This document shows positions 48,747-60,960 of a stretch of 64,000 nucleotides of DNA, one piece after another. Each line of letters opens with the position of its first letter. Position 1 is the first letter of the stretch. Where the stretch lies: NCBI GenBank assembly GCA_029255685.2, contig CM055318.2, positions 10,421,001-10,485,000 on the forward strand. The letters are read 5' to 3'. Below the pieces are notes generated by a model. It searched no databases. It was not told the DNA's origin and saw only the letters and a list, made by a program, of their open reading frames with translations. This DNA comes from Silene conica (lineage: Eukaryota > Streptophyta > Magnoliopsida > Caryophyllales > Caryophyllaceae). A program made the translations under genes and the position numbers.

Positions 48747-51057
48747 CTAAAAGGGAAAGCAGGTTGAAGAGGTTTTAGAGGATGAGTTCAATCGGATTTT
48801 TCTACAAAATGAAGGAATTTTTGAACTCCTAGTTTTTAATAGACTACCACTTTCAGTATGAGCATTACTGTTATTATCAGTAAGTGAGCCCCTCATCTTT
48901 TCTGCTTTTATCTCCGCCCTTCTTAACCTTTCTATTATCTTCTCCATCGATGTCGCCCTCTTCTTTTCCAATTTCATCTGTCACCACAAATAAATCCGAA
49001 TCACTTCCTTAGTATTATGTAAAACGTTTTTATTAGATAATAAAGCCATACCCTTCACAAAATCATGATGGGTATGTTTTTACATTTTATCGAGACATAA
49101 GTCAGATGACATATGATACTATACTAATTCTTCTGTAAGACGGTTTTACATGACGTGAGTAGGGTCTAGAGTACCTCAAGTTTTTGTATAGCAGATTCAG
49201 CATTGGCCTTTTGCAAATTCTCCCATGCATTGATCCTGGCTTCTTCTCTTTGTAGCCTACACACATTACAAAACAGAGAAAATTATTGCTCGTGGTATTG
49301 TTTTTAGACTATGTTTCGTACTAGAATTGTAAGAAAACGAACAAAAATCAGGAGTAGATCGAGACCATACTTGAGCGTTTTGTCGTCTTCATTCACACTA
49401 GTAGTTGAGTACGAGAAATTATCACTGGCTTCATTCATTTGGGGGCTACGCATTTGAGTTTTTCGGCTTGTTTGCCTATCGATTTGCACATCCCTAACTT
49501 CAAATTCCGGAGATTGAATAGTATCCGTACTAGGCTCATTATTATGCAGTAGTGAACTTGGAGAATTAGCAGAGTAAAGACTGCTAGTCTCACTCTCTGG
49601 ATACATTTGTGTTGCCATGTCTCTTCTCGAAACGACCCTGTCAACGACCGCTTCCTCCTTGCCAACCGCATTGTTGTTATTGTCGTTATCGTTTACCGTC
49701 CCAGTGTCATCATTAGCATCTATTTAATCAATTAAGATGTTAATTACTCCGAAATATTGCATAATCCATACAACAACATTACCTCATTGTCTCAATGTCC
49801 CGCAATTGGATACATATAAGAATTAAGTTATCATTGATCTGGCAAGTGTTACTCCCTCCATTCTTTTTATATCATCCAACTTTTGTTTTGACACTATTCA
49901 CAATTGACTATTCAACGTCGGTTTTCTCTCAATCCGTTCACGGAAATATATTCATGTGAGATCTTTTTTGGATTGTCTTGATAAGAGGATTAAGAATATC
50001 AAACTTTTATAATTTTTAGTAGCATGTAGCTAAAAGATATAATCAAAATAAAATGGATATCGACAAACGTGAATAATGAGATGGGGTGATATAAAAAGAA
50101 TGGAGGGAGTAATTGTTATGTACTTCAAATACATAGGGTACACCCGTACAGGCTAAGGCTGGGTAACACCGACTTCCCCTTATTCGAAATTTGCAGGAGT
50201 AGTCATTGAGGGACTGGCTTAACGTTGTTTTAATATTTCCGAGTACAAAAAAGTGAGTTAATCCCTAGGCATTGAATATAGATAATTACAGAAAATCTAA
50301 GAGTAATAAGAAAAATGAAAACTGCAAGAAAATTAGAAGTCTTACGTTTATCAGTATGACTAAAAGGATCAGTCCACATATTAACCCACTCTGGATCATC
50401 ATGCCCAGGGCAAGATCGTCGACGACCTTTATCAACACCACCACCGCCACTACCGCTGCCACCACTGTCGCCTCCGCTAATATACAATCCTTCCAATAAT
50501 TGACCTCCAACCCCGGCCGAAGACTCACCACCAGCCAATGAATTCCTCCATTTCCCTCCATTAATAACTCCCATACCCAACACAGGAGAAAATGTATTAT
50601 AATTCCCGTATAGTCCAGACCCGGCTGGTCCTAACGGTCCGCTCTTAGACTTAGCCCTTCTTTGTGCTTTATAGCCCAATCCCGAACCTGAACCCGAACC
50701 CGAACCCGGACCCTTATGAACCCCAGTTCCATAAAAGTAATTATTACTATTACCATAATTAGAAACATTTCCTACACTAACAGGACTAGAAATCCACCTC
50801 TCAGCATCATCCCACTTAGAAGGCAGTGCCCTCCCACTACTAAACGGCAGTAAAGCCGCCGTCGCGGCATACCCTTTTCTAGCTCGGTATCCCGACTGTG
50901 GTACTCGTTCTGAGTACCACCCTTTCGGGTAGGGTTCCATAGCCCGGCCGTCCTCGCTACCTGGCGGGGACTCCGGACTAGGAAACGTACCCGAAAACGT
51001 ATGAGATGTAATGAGTTTTTTACGCGATTTTATCTTCTCCATTTCGTTTCCGACCAT
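48747..51057 (-). CDS. remorin family protein
   Basis: Exons (minus): 50346-51057, 49371-49719, 49175-49256, 48747-48977. They total 1374 bp and encode 457 residues, all with GT-AG borders. The C-terminal remorin domain spans exons 3 and 4: LQREEARINAWENLQKANAE, then IQKLEMKLEKKRATSMEKII and ERLRRAEIKAEKMRG, a charged coiled coil. The chain ends with a basic stretch and two Cys (SFCRKIR and TCFPF), the region that anchors remorins to the inner face of the plasma membrane, often through acylation. The first 350 residues are Ser/Gly-rich and disordered, with SGSGSGSGLG and SGGSGSGGGG runs and PEWVNMWTDPFSHTD at the end of exon 1. Long N-terminal regions of this kind mark the longer remorin groups. 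Remorins organise membrane nanodomains and affect cell-to-cell movement of viruses and symbiosis. The particular role here is unknown. Confidence 0.9.
49852..50109. mobile_element. Stowaway MITE in intron 1 of the remorin gene
   Basis: The left end CTCCCTCCATTCTTTTTATA is mirrored by TATAAAAAGAATGGAGGGAG, a 20-bp perfect inverted repeat. TA is on both sides. It is 258 bp and lies fully within the 626-bp intron (49720-50345). Confidence 0.85.
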
Positions 51058-51435
51058 AATGAGAAAAGGAAAATAGTAATAATAGTAGTAAACCTGGGCG
51101 TTTCTTAGAAGAGGTGTGTTTTAATGACCGTTGGCTTATAGTAGTTGTTTATAATGTAGGGTTAAAATTGACGTATGATTTTAATGATAGGACTAAACGA
51201 TACGGTGATGGACCCAATATCTTTTGTCCAAATTGGAAGGGTCACGAGTTGGTGAAAATGATTTGGAAATTTTGGAAATAGTTTAAAGGTGTGAATTGAG
51301 TTAGTTTTCTTGTTCTATAGCATTATCTAGCTGTGTTATATGTAGTCTTCTGTTTTCCTACATTTAGGTGTGGACACGGAATATTGAAACCTCCACATGC
51401 CGGCTTTAATTAATTTACCCCTTGTTTGTTTGAGT
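51058..51435. other. 5' flank of the remorin gene
   Basis: No separate gene. The leader and promoter of the remorin gene should lie here, but no convincing TATA box was singled out. Confidence 0.4.
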
Positions 51436-51830
51436 TAGGGGTGATAATGAGATAACATGGTTTGCAAATAAATTGAAATCGGATCGGGTAAAGTTTGATT
51501 CGAGTCAAGTTGAGTGAACGTTGAGATTAAATAAAATATTGTTCAAATGTTAACAGTAATATTATATCACGATCATATATTTGTATCATACATATCAAAT
51601 GTTTCACTGATTTGTCAAATATTTTTATATATAACCTTCGAGCTTTTTCATTGAAAATACCGGAAGGAAAAAACTATGTATGAGGTCGAATTTGGCTCGA
51701 GCTCGTATTAAAACTCGCAAGCTTGATCATAAATATTTTTTTTTCAAGCCAAGGTAAGCTCGAGTTTTGGTTCTTGAGCAAAAGCTGAGAAAAGCCAAGT
51801 TCGGGCTCGGCTCGGCTCATTAACTCTCTA
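51436..51830. mobile_element. hAT-type MITE
   Basis: The ends TAGGGGTGATAATGAG and (inverted) TAGAGAGTTAATGAG are flanked by GTTTGAGT and GTTTGGAT, which agree at six of eight bases. The right half has GGCTCGGCTCGG words. No transposase. Confidence 0.65.
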
Positions 51831-52127
51831 GTTTGGATGAAGTACCCTTTATAGAATAAAAGAGTTTTTTCATCTGTTTTCCTGCTGATAAAAGTTAAAA
51901 TGAATGGTGTTGATTTGAACTGAATGGAGTTAAGCTAGAGTAAAAGTTAATTTGTGAAAATATGAGTTACACCGAGTTGAACGGAACTAAATAGAGTTAA
52001 GTTGAACATCATTTAGTGGAGCAATCATAATCGATGGAGCGTATATGTTGGACATGTGCATTATCTGTTTTTTCAACTCTAACAACCATTTGAGTTAGTG
52101 AATATATAAATTATAAAAGTATCCTTA

Positions 52128-53007
<880 letters not shown>

Positions 53008-55098
53008 CTAGTTTTAACCCGTGCAAAATTGCACGGATATAGTTCTAAAACATCGATATAATGATTAATATTTAAAAATGGTAAACCAAAATACATGTAT
53101 ATCTTATAATCTATTTCTCTTATAATGATCATAGATTAAAACACGTGCAAAAATTGCAATCCATGAAAAAATGCACGAATTCAGTGTTAAAACATGTTAA
53201 CAATTTTTTTAGATCTACTCATTTTAGTGGATATGCTTAATATTTATAACGAATTTATTTAGAATATTATTTTAACGGAATAATCTAAAATCTACTTAAA
53301 AGAGTTTTATAGTTCATTTACTTTGTTATTTTTTGTAGATCTTATTTTTAAAATTAAAAATTAAAATAGTACTATTTATTAACATTTTTTGTTGAAAACT
53401 ATTTCTTATTCAAGAAATTTCTTCAAATTTAGTAATATCTCGAAAATGTGTTATTATTATGATGGTCAAATGTTAGAGTTAAAAGCTTGTAAAATAATAT
53501 AACAACGTTATTTGTTTTACCAATTTTTATCATTTTTATGTTCGTTGTCTAATAATGTTTTTTGTTCACCTTTTTTTTTAAGTATTGATAGACTATGTGG
53601 ACTATTGGGAGAATTTTGCATTTTCATATTGTATTATTTATGCAATATAAATAAAATCGAGGATGATGGTTCATTATTGAAGTTCTGTATTGATTACTCG
53701 ATAAAATTCTATTAATATAGTTGGTTGTGATAAATTAATTCCATATTTTTTGTGGTGGATCCTATATTTATTTAAAAATAAAAAATAAAATAAAATGGAT
53801 GTGATGATGTGAACGCACGAAATTGCACGAAATGTTCTTGTATTAATGTAGATAAGATAAGTAATCTTAAAAATTTACATATTGAAATACTCTTTAAACT
53901 ATTTTAGATGTTGTATTAGACAAAAATATATTATCGAAAATCAAACTTTTCAAGCCTCACTTGCTTATAAGTTTGAAAATACCCACATCAAGTTGTTCTT
54001 GATTAAGAACTGATATTGAAAGACAGATGTCCACCTTAGATAAAGTTGTTTGTGATTTGCGATGAATCATTTTAGTATATCACAATTTACGAATTATTAG
54101 CTTAAACATTTTTTTGTAAAAGAACCAAAACTTTTATATGTTAACGGAAATTTATTACCCTTACCAAAACCGCTCCTCTCATTAATTTAAATTTATTTAC
54201 ACATCTTAACATCTTTTTAAAAATCATGCATGTCTATATTTTTTGTTTTAAATAAATTATTTTCCTTTGTTAAAATTTGTACCTTTAGTTAGTTAAATGT
54301 TCATGTTTTTTTTTTTTCAAATTCTTGTTTCATTTTATATCATAGCTGCAAATTAATGATGCTCGCAACTTACTGGTCTATCATGCTATCTGCTACTACT
54401 TTACTTCATTTTGTAACTATGTTAAGAGAATGTTTTTATTGAGATGTTGTTTTTATCATATATCTTAATTAAAAGATTTTCTTTTCACTTTTTAAATCGA
54501 TCACATGTCATTTTTTCGGAATTATGCAATATATAGTTCGATAAAATTTATATCATTTTTTTTTGCGTTTTTAGAGCTAATGTGTGTTATTATATTCTTC
54601 TTTAAAATTTTATTTTATCTTATTAGTATTATAGTGGATGTATTTTTTCGTACTTTATTTTAATTGCAATTTATAATTTGTGTAAAAATTTGGACTGAAT
54701 TTTTAATAGTTGACTTAATTTACATTGATTTATTAGTAAAACTTGGGCTGAATTATTTACGTTCTAAGTTATTCATTATTTCTTATTATTCACTAATATT
54801 TACGTGTAGAAAATATAAACGTAAACATTTACGTCTAAAACTTAAACATAGAGATTTTTTAGCAATTAATTACTTTTTTTTTCTGTGGGTCCCACATTAC
54901 TTAAAATAAATAAAATTAAAACATGAATGTGATGATGTGGCTTAAGGAGAATGCTTGAAATATTTTTGGTTTTATATAGATAAGATTTTTTTTTTCTGTG
55001 GGTCCCACATTACTTAAAATAAATAAAATTAAAACATGAATGTGATGATGTGGCTTAAGGAGAATGCTTGAAATGTTTTTGGTTTTATATAGATAAGA
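53008..55098 (-). mobile_element. Helitron-like element with duplicated 5' end
   Basis: On the minus strand the 3' end is a hairpin (CCGTGCAATTTTGCACGG, 53019-53036) plus GTTAAAA, CTAG (53008-53011) and T. The 5' end TCTTATCTATATAAAACC occurs twice, ending at 54985 and 55098, each preceded by A. The last 113 bp (54986-55098) nearly repeat 54873-54985. The interior is AT-rich with no Rep or helicase motif. GGGTCCCACATTAC near each 5' end is shared in style with 24680-24775. Confidence 0.6.
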
Positions 55099-56264
55099 TA
55101 AAGCAAGTAAGAAATTTGGAATCTATATCGGTTATATGATTTGTCATTTGTTGTCAATTAGCCTCTAAATGAACTTAATTACACTAAATTTCTATTAAGG
55201 AAAGCCTGTATAGAATCATGCATAGCAAAATGGGGGCAAACAGTTGTACATGAAAGGGATTGAGCTCCAACCTTTGTGTAAGACTTAGGTAGCCGCCCTA
55301 GGTTCTGTTAAATTCCCATAATTTCTGTTTCATGTTATGCTCTCGAATCTACGACCCCCATTTTGCAAAACTCCATCATTGTTTTTGCTAGAGCTTAGCT
55401 TGTCTCATCGGGAGACGGACACTCTGTCCGTTACAAGAGACGATCAAGGGAATTTGTAGGCTCTCTTCTAAATATTAAGTAGAGACCCTTATGATGTTGG
55501 TCTCGGATTTTTTATGGTCATAAAAAAATATGAGACTGTTTTTTTTAACACCATTCTTATCCGGGATGAAGCTAGGCAAAAAATTGCACATGGGTCGATT
55601 TTTATTTTATGGATATATATACTCATTCACTAGGAAGACCGCATACCAATATGTCATTGTCTTTATGATAAACTAAAATTGGAATAAAATCGTATAATAC
55701 TATTTTGGCGGAATAACTATTGTTGACCAAAAAAAGATAATGACAATCTAAACAAATGAAGAAAAGTGAAACTCAAAAATTAAAAATAAATCACAATATA
55801 TAGCCTTCAGTCCTCGAACCTGTGACTCTTGCAAGTGGACCAACTTACTATCTCGGTCGTTATCACTGTGGTAGATATGATTTGTTGATTATTATATTGC
55901 TCACTTAATATATGTTCTTAAAATGCTACCCTGGGCCGTGGCCCGACCGGCTCATACGTAGTTTCTTCATTGATTCTTATTTAAACCGATTATAGAACTA
56001 GAAGTAGTAGAAGGGCGTTTGAAATGTAAAATTAAGACGGTTTTAAGCAAGATTCATAGTATTTTTAAAAAAAATTACAAAAATGTCAAGTCACTCACAC
56101 TAAAATGGTAGATTGAAATATGGATGAACTTTCAAAATTTAAGAATGCAAAACAAGAGATTTAAAAAACTGAAACTAATCATTAATTAAAGCTAACCAGT
56201 GAAAAAAAAGGACGAAAATGGAAACCGAAGGCAAAAAAACCCAAAATATTGGTATTGTGTCTAG
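55099..56264. other. no gene seen
   Basis: No coding or RNA feature supported. Some decayed repeat words such as GAGACGGACACTCTGTCCGTT lie near 55421. Confidence 0.35.
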
Positions 56265-56470
56265 TAACCCATGCCAACCCGTTTTGACCCGACCTGTAAT
56301 CGATCCGAGTGAGCCGACCGCCACCTCTAACTAAAGGCAAAGCGGCCCAGCGGAGATGAGTCTAGAACTAACTTCTTTGTGTAAGAGGTCTCGTGTTCGA
56401 TACCTCTACCACACATACATTTGTTTTTTCTTTTATGTCTAACTTCAAGTGTACCGTAGAAGTCGGTAGA
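56265..56470. mobile_element. hAT end and tRNA-like repeat fragment
   Basis: GCCGACCGCCACCTCTA (to 56331) is a TAGAGGTGG-type hAT end in inverse orientation. Next to it, 56340-56405 has GGCCCAGCGG and GTGTTCGATACC, resembling polymerase III boxes of tRNA-derived SINEs. No full boundaries were found. Confidence 0.35.
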
Positions 56471-57283
56471 ACCTTTCAATGTTTGGTTGGGGAAGTTGGA
56501 ATGGAATGGATTTAATCCATTCCAATGTTTGGTTGAGCCATTTTGGAATGGAGTTAGAATCCGGATGGATTCTAAATCCATTCCAACTGTAACATCCCGG
56601 ATTATAAAATAAAGGAAAAACATAATATAAATGAATATCAGAGTGTAACTCAATGATAACTGGGTTAAGGTGGCGGAAACACCTTACCCAAATCCGGATC
56701 GATACTCAAATCGAAAACCAAACTAATACATTATTCAAAAGTTCTTAAAAACTTAAAGCAAAGGTCCTAAATGATTTATTAAGCTCGTTTCGCACATTCC
56801 CCAAGCAAGCAGCAACCAAACAGCGACCACCTGAACAACCTGAGAAGGGGGTCGACAATCAGTCGGAGTAACTAGATGCTCTCCCAGTCATGTTTACAAC
56901 AAATGAATGTAACCAACAATCATTAACAAATGAAATGTAAAACCAGTAAACATGCGAGATCATCTACATTCATGAAAGTCAATCAAACTTACCTTCATTT
57001 GAAGACATATTACGACGATCATGTGAGGATGCAACACAACATGACATGAAAGCAAACTTACCATACCATGATATTCTGTACACCAGACAAATGAAACCAA
57101 CACACCTAGACCATATGCGACCACTAGACCATGAACACTTACAACTCAAGTAACTCGTGACTCAGAGTAACGTAAGGCACAATGCTAGCAATAAAGCATA
57201 GCGGATATGGTGACACGCAATCCATCGCAACCGAAGGCACAAAGCTATCATCAAAGCATAGCGAATAGAGCGAACGTCCGTTA

Positions 57284-57515
57284 GAGCGTATAACCACTGC
57301 CTCTAACTTGCCACAGTGTATAACCACTGCCTCTAGCTGACGGAGCGTATAACCACTGCCTCCATCGGTGTGGAGCGTATAACCACTGCCTCCACGGTAC
57401 TATGTATAGCGTATAACCACTGCCTATATGCCTAAGACCTGGCCAGACCTCTCGATGCAATAACTGTACACCGAACGACACACGGGGACCGGAGCGTATA
57501 ACCACTGCCTCCGAC
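57284..57515. repeat. array of six CGTATAACCACTGC hairpin units
   Basis: The core CGTATAACCACTGC (TGTATAACCACTGC in unit 2) occurs six times, starting near 57287, 57317, 57345, 57375, 57410 and 57494. The bases on either side are complementary to each other but differ between units: GTTAGAG/CTCTAAC, GGAG/CTCC, GTGGAG/CTCCAC, TATAG/CTATA and CGGAG/CTCCG. Unit 2 lacks matching arms. Spacing is irregular (about 28-85 bp). Confidence 0.85.
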
Positions 57516-57803
57516 CAATCCCGAACATAGACCAAAAATAAATCTCACATCAATGGGTGGCGTTAGTTCATTCCGATAGTATATAAATGATACTACCGTC
57601 ATCTATTTAAACTAGAAAACAACAATGCACAATATAATAACTGACTGTACTAACATGCGTGAATACCATCACGACTCAAACCAGTAGAACACCATAACAG
57701 ACTGTCCTAATATCAAATGCATAGAAGTATCCAACGACATATGCAAACACAATATCATATAATCACGGAACACAACTCAACATGTGAATCAAGTATAAAC
57801 AAC

Positions 57804-58161
57804 CAAAGTTATAGTAACTTTAACTATCCATAAGTAATGGATGTGAGGTTATACTAACCTCAACTATAACCTCCACAAATGGCTTGAGGTTATAGTAACT
57901 TTAGCCAAACCTTGACACGAACCTAAAGTTATACTAGCACCAACCATAACCTTGAGTCATACCTCAGGTTTACGTTAGTCACAGCTATAACTTTAACTCG
58001 CAGCTCAAAGTTATATTAATTTCAGCTATAACCTTGATTTATACTTTCAAGGTTATACCTCGTTCAACTATAACTTTGAGTAATACTCAAGGTTGTACTA
58101 GTTTCAGTTATAACCTTGAATCATATTTTCAAGGTTACACATACTTCAACTATAACCTTGA
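57804..58161. repeat. array of AGGTTATA/TATAACCT hairpin repeats
   Basis: About nine units of roughly 35-40 bp, each with AAGGTTATA or AAAGTTATA at one side and TATAACCTT or TATAACTTT at the other, separated by about 10-12 variable bases. One unit has perfect GAGGTTATA/TATAACCTC arms. Confidence 0.75.
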
Positions 58162-58890
58162 GCAACACTCTTGGCCGTTAGTCTTGCCGTCGTCTAGGGT
58201 TTCCTCGCGAACCCTGGTTGCGCACACGACACTCATAACGACTTATCAACACATTATAATCCACAATTACGATAATAAAACATACATAAATATATGAAGC
58301 ACAATTAATTCATGACAATGAAGTCAACGGGAGAAGAGGAGAGGAAACTGGCGGAGAAGAGAAAGTGAAGCGCGGCACTTAACGTGAAAAGATTTGGATT
58401 TGACCTAGTTGCTTGCTAGGTTAAAATCTATTTATAAGGAGATTAACTAATGGGCTTTTGATCCATTAGCTCATACAATGGATTATCTGATTACAAATTG
58501 GATTGAGCCATATTAGAACGTATAAGAAACTTGAAATATAAAAGTACTAATTAAATTAAAATTACTAAATATTGCACGGACAATTTAACACATCCAAAAG
58601 TAGATCAAAACGAGGAATAATAAAATAGAAAACAAAAGCTATAAATATATATTTCCAAAACCCATTAATAAACTTCGAAATAATTAATTAAATAAAATAC
58701 TTTTATGATAAAATATTATGATACAATATGGGGTGTTACAAATCCCCTCTAATCTCATACCCAACCCTTGGCCCAAGATTCCAACTCCATTTCATAATCT
58801 ATGACATTTCATTCCATTCGAAGGTTCAACCAAACAATGTAAACCAAGTATGGGATTTAGTATCCATTCCATTACAGTTCCTGGACTATA

Positions 58891-60960
58891 CCACCAGATG
58901 TACAATGCTATTGTACATCCGGGTTATTTTAATCTTTTTCTTAATTATTTTTGAAAATAAAGAAGTCAGTAATCTCATTTGTCTCCCCTTTCCTTTTTCT
59001 ATGTAACTTTTTCCCTATTTTTCTAACTCATCTTCGTCCATCATACAGTAATTGATTTTTCTCATTAATTATTATATCTTCATCTTTTAGTTTATTTAAT
59101 TATTATGTCAAGGTATTTTTTTTTCAGTCCATATTCTTTTTTACATTAGCTCGTAATCTTATATTAATAGCTCGTATTCTTATAATAATAGCTCATATTC
59201 TTATATTAATAACTCGTATTCTTATCTTAATAACTCATATTATTTTTATATTGATAACTCGTATTCTTATCTTAATAACTCGTATTCTTATCTTAATAAC
59301 TCGTATTTTTTTTATATTAGCTCGTATTCTTTTAATATTAGCTCGTATTCTTTTAATATTAACTCGTATTCTTTTAATATTAGCTCGTATACTTTTTATA
59401 TTAGCTCGTATTCTTAGGTTAATAAGTCTAATAACTTGTATTCTTTTGTGCTCGTATTTTTTACTTTGTGATTTTCTTAAACTCGTATTCTTTTCACATT
59501 AGCTCATATTCTTATATTAATAGCTCGTATTCTTATATGAATAACTCGTATTCTTACCTTAATAACTCAGATGTTTTTATATTAGCTCGTATTCTTTTAA
59601 TATTAGCTCATATTCTTTTTATATTAGCTCGTATTCTTAGGGTAATAACTTGCATTCTTATGTGCTCGTATTTTTAGTTAATATTAGTTCGTATTCTGTT
59701 TACATGTTGTTCAAAATTTGGGGAATTCTTGTGTATTACTACGTTGAATAAACTTTTTTATCCAAAATTTATATTAGCTCGTATTCTGTTTACATTATCT
59801 CAAATAATTTTTATACTAGCTCATATTCTTATCTTCATAACTCATATTTTTATTTATCTCAAATAATTTTTATACTAGCTCATATTTTTATCTTAATAAC
59901 TCATATTTTTATTTTATTAGTCCATTCTTTTTACATTACCTCGTATTCTTATATTAATAGCTCGTAGTTTTATAATAATAGTTCGTATTCTTATATTAAT
60001 AGCCCGTATTCTTATATTAATAGCTCGTATTCTTATCTTAATAACTCGTATTTTTATATTAATAACTCGCATTCTTATCTTAATAATTCGTATTTTTTTA
60101 TATTAGCTCGTATTCTTTTAATATTAGCTCGTATTCTTTTTATATTAGCTCGTATTTTTAGGGTAATAACTTGTATTCTTTTGTGCTCGTATTTTTTAGT
60201 TCGTGATTTTCTTAAACTCGTATTTTTTTACATTAGCTCGTATTCTTATATTAATAGCTCGTATTCTTATCTTAATAGCTCGTATTTTTATATTAATAGC
60301 TCGTATACTTATATCAATAGCTCGTATTCTTATTTTAATAACTCGTTATTTTTTATATTAGCTCGTATTCTTTTAATATTAGCTCGTATTTTTTTTATAT
60401 TAGCTCGTATTCTTTTTATATTAGCTCGTATTCTTTTTACGTTAGATCATATTCTTATCGTAATAACTATGTGCTTCCTTGTACCACAGATGCATGGATT
60501 GAATTTGAACAATTAGAATTGATTGGACTTAAAGTTGATTAAGAGAATGATGCTTATGAAGCTTATCGTAAATATTCATTTGTTAAGTGTTTTGGGGTCA
60601 GAAAATTTACCCTAAATATTCATTAGGGTTATGATTGGTGTAAAAATTTACCTCAAATTAGTATTGTTTGATGCGTTTTTCCTTCTTGATATCGATGCAT
60701 ATTGCTTCTCGTTCAATGAAATATTATTCGATGCATTTTTCCGCCTTGTTGAACATACCAATCGCTTCTCTTCCGCCATCTTCGAATCAAATATTGGTGG
60801 GAGGGAAATTTATTGTGACTGTCGTCAGGAGAGAATTAAGAAAGGTGTTTACGTTGATTGATAATTAGATATTTGTTTTGTATTGGGCTCTAATAAAAAA
60901 TTAGAAAATTATATATATATTAGGTGGGCCTGATGTACCATGCTTCTATACACCTGGCGG
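58891..60960. mobile_element. inverted-repeat element carrying a minisatellite
   Basis: The left end CCACCAGATGTACAATGC and the right end, whose complement is CCGCCAGGTGTATAGAAGC, are related over about 30 bases. The 9-bp flanks do not match convincingly. The interior holds the AT-rich minisatellite at about 59150-60460 and no recognisable transposase. Confidence 0.5.
59150..60460. repeat. AT-rich minisatellite, unit about 18-20 bp
   Basis: Dozens of units of the type TTAGCTCGTATTCTTATA or TTAATAACTCGTATTCTT, with variable T-runs. A larger period may exist, because the segment with TTTGTGCTCGTATTTTTTA and GTGATTTTCTTAAACTCG occurs near 59445 and again near 60180. The open frames inside are by-products of the repeat. 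Confidence 0.9.

Larger units (their letters stand above)
56588..58740. repeat. solo-LTR-like block with hairpin arrays
   Basis: Begins TGTAACATCCCGG and ends GGGGTGTTACA, the terminal words of long Gypsy (Tekay-like) LTRs, and is 2153 bp long. It has no internal region, primer site or purine tract, so it is either a solo LTR or another LTR-ended unit. The flanking 5 bp (CCAAC and AATCC) do not match. It contains the hairpin arrays at 57284-57515 and 57804-58161. No protein-coding gene was recognised. Confidence 0.55.
56478..58850. mobile_element. MITE (GTTTGGTTGG type) split by an LTR
   Basis: The left part (56478-56587) has GTTTGGTTGGGGAAGTTGGA and many GGAATGGA words. The right part (58741-58850) has CATTCCATTCGAAGGTTCAA followed by CCAAACA. 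Together they form one inverted-repeat element, interrupted by 56588-58740. Similar words at 60975-61035 (CGAACCAAACGCCCC) suggest a second related end. Confidence 0.45.

Noticed and set aside
56341-56410. tRNA gene
   Set aside because: Only box-like words, with no foldable cloverleaf. Treated as a SINE-like fragment.
57284-57515. CRISPR-like array
   Set aside because: The short constant core with irregular spacing resembles a CRISPR array at first sight. The context is a plant LTR, spacers are not uniform, and there are no cas genes.
57281-57535. 84-codon minus-strand frame with repeated QWLYAP/GSGYTL
   Set aside because: Caused by the CGTATAACCACTGC units. The irregular spacing and arm pairing fit a structural repeat better than a protein.
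59251-60516. several plus-strand frames rich in Ile/Leu/Tyr/Ser
   Set aside because: Translations of the CTCGTATTCTT minisatellite.
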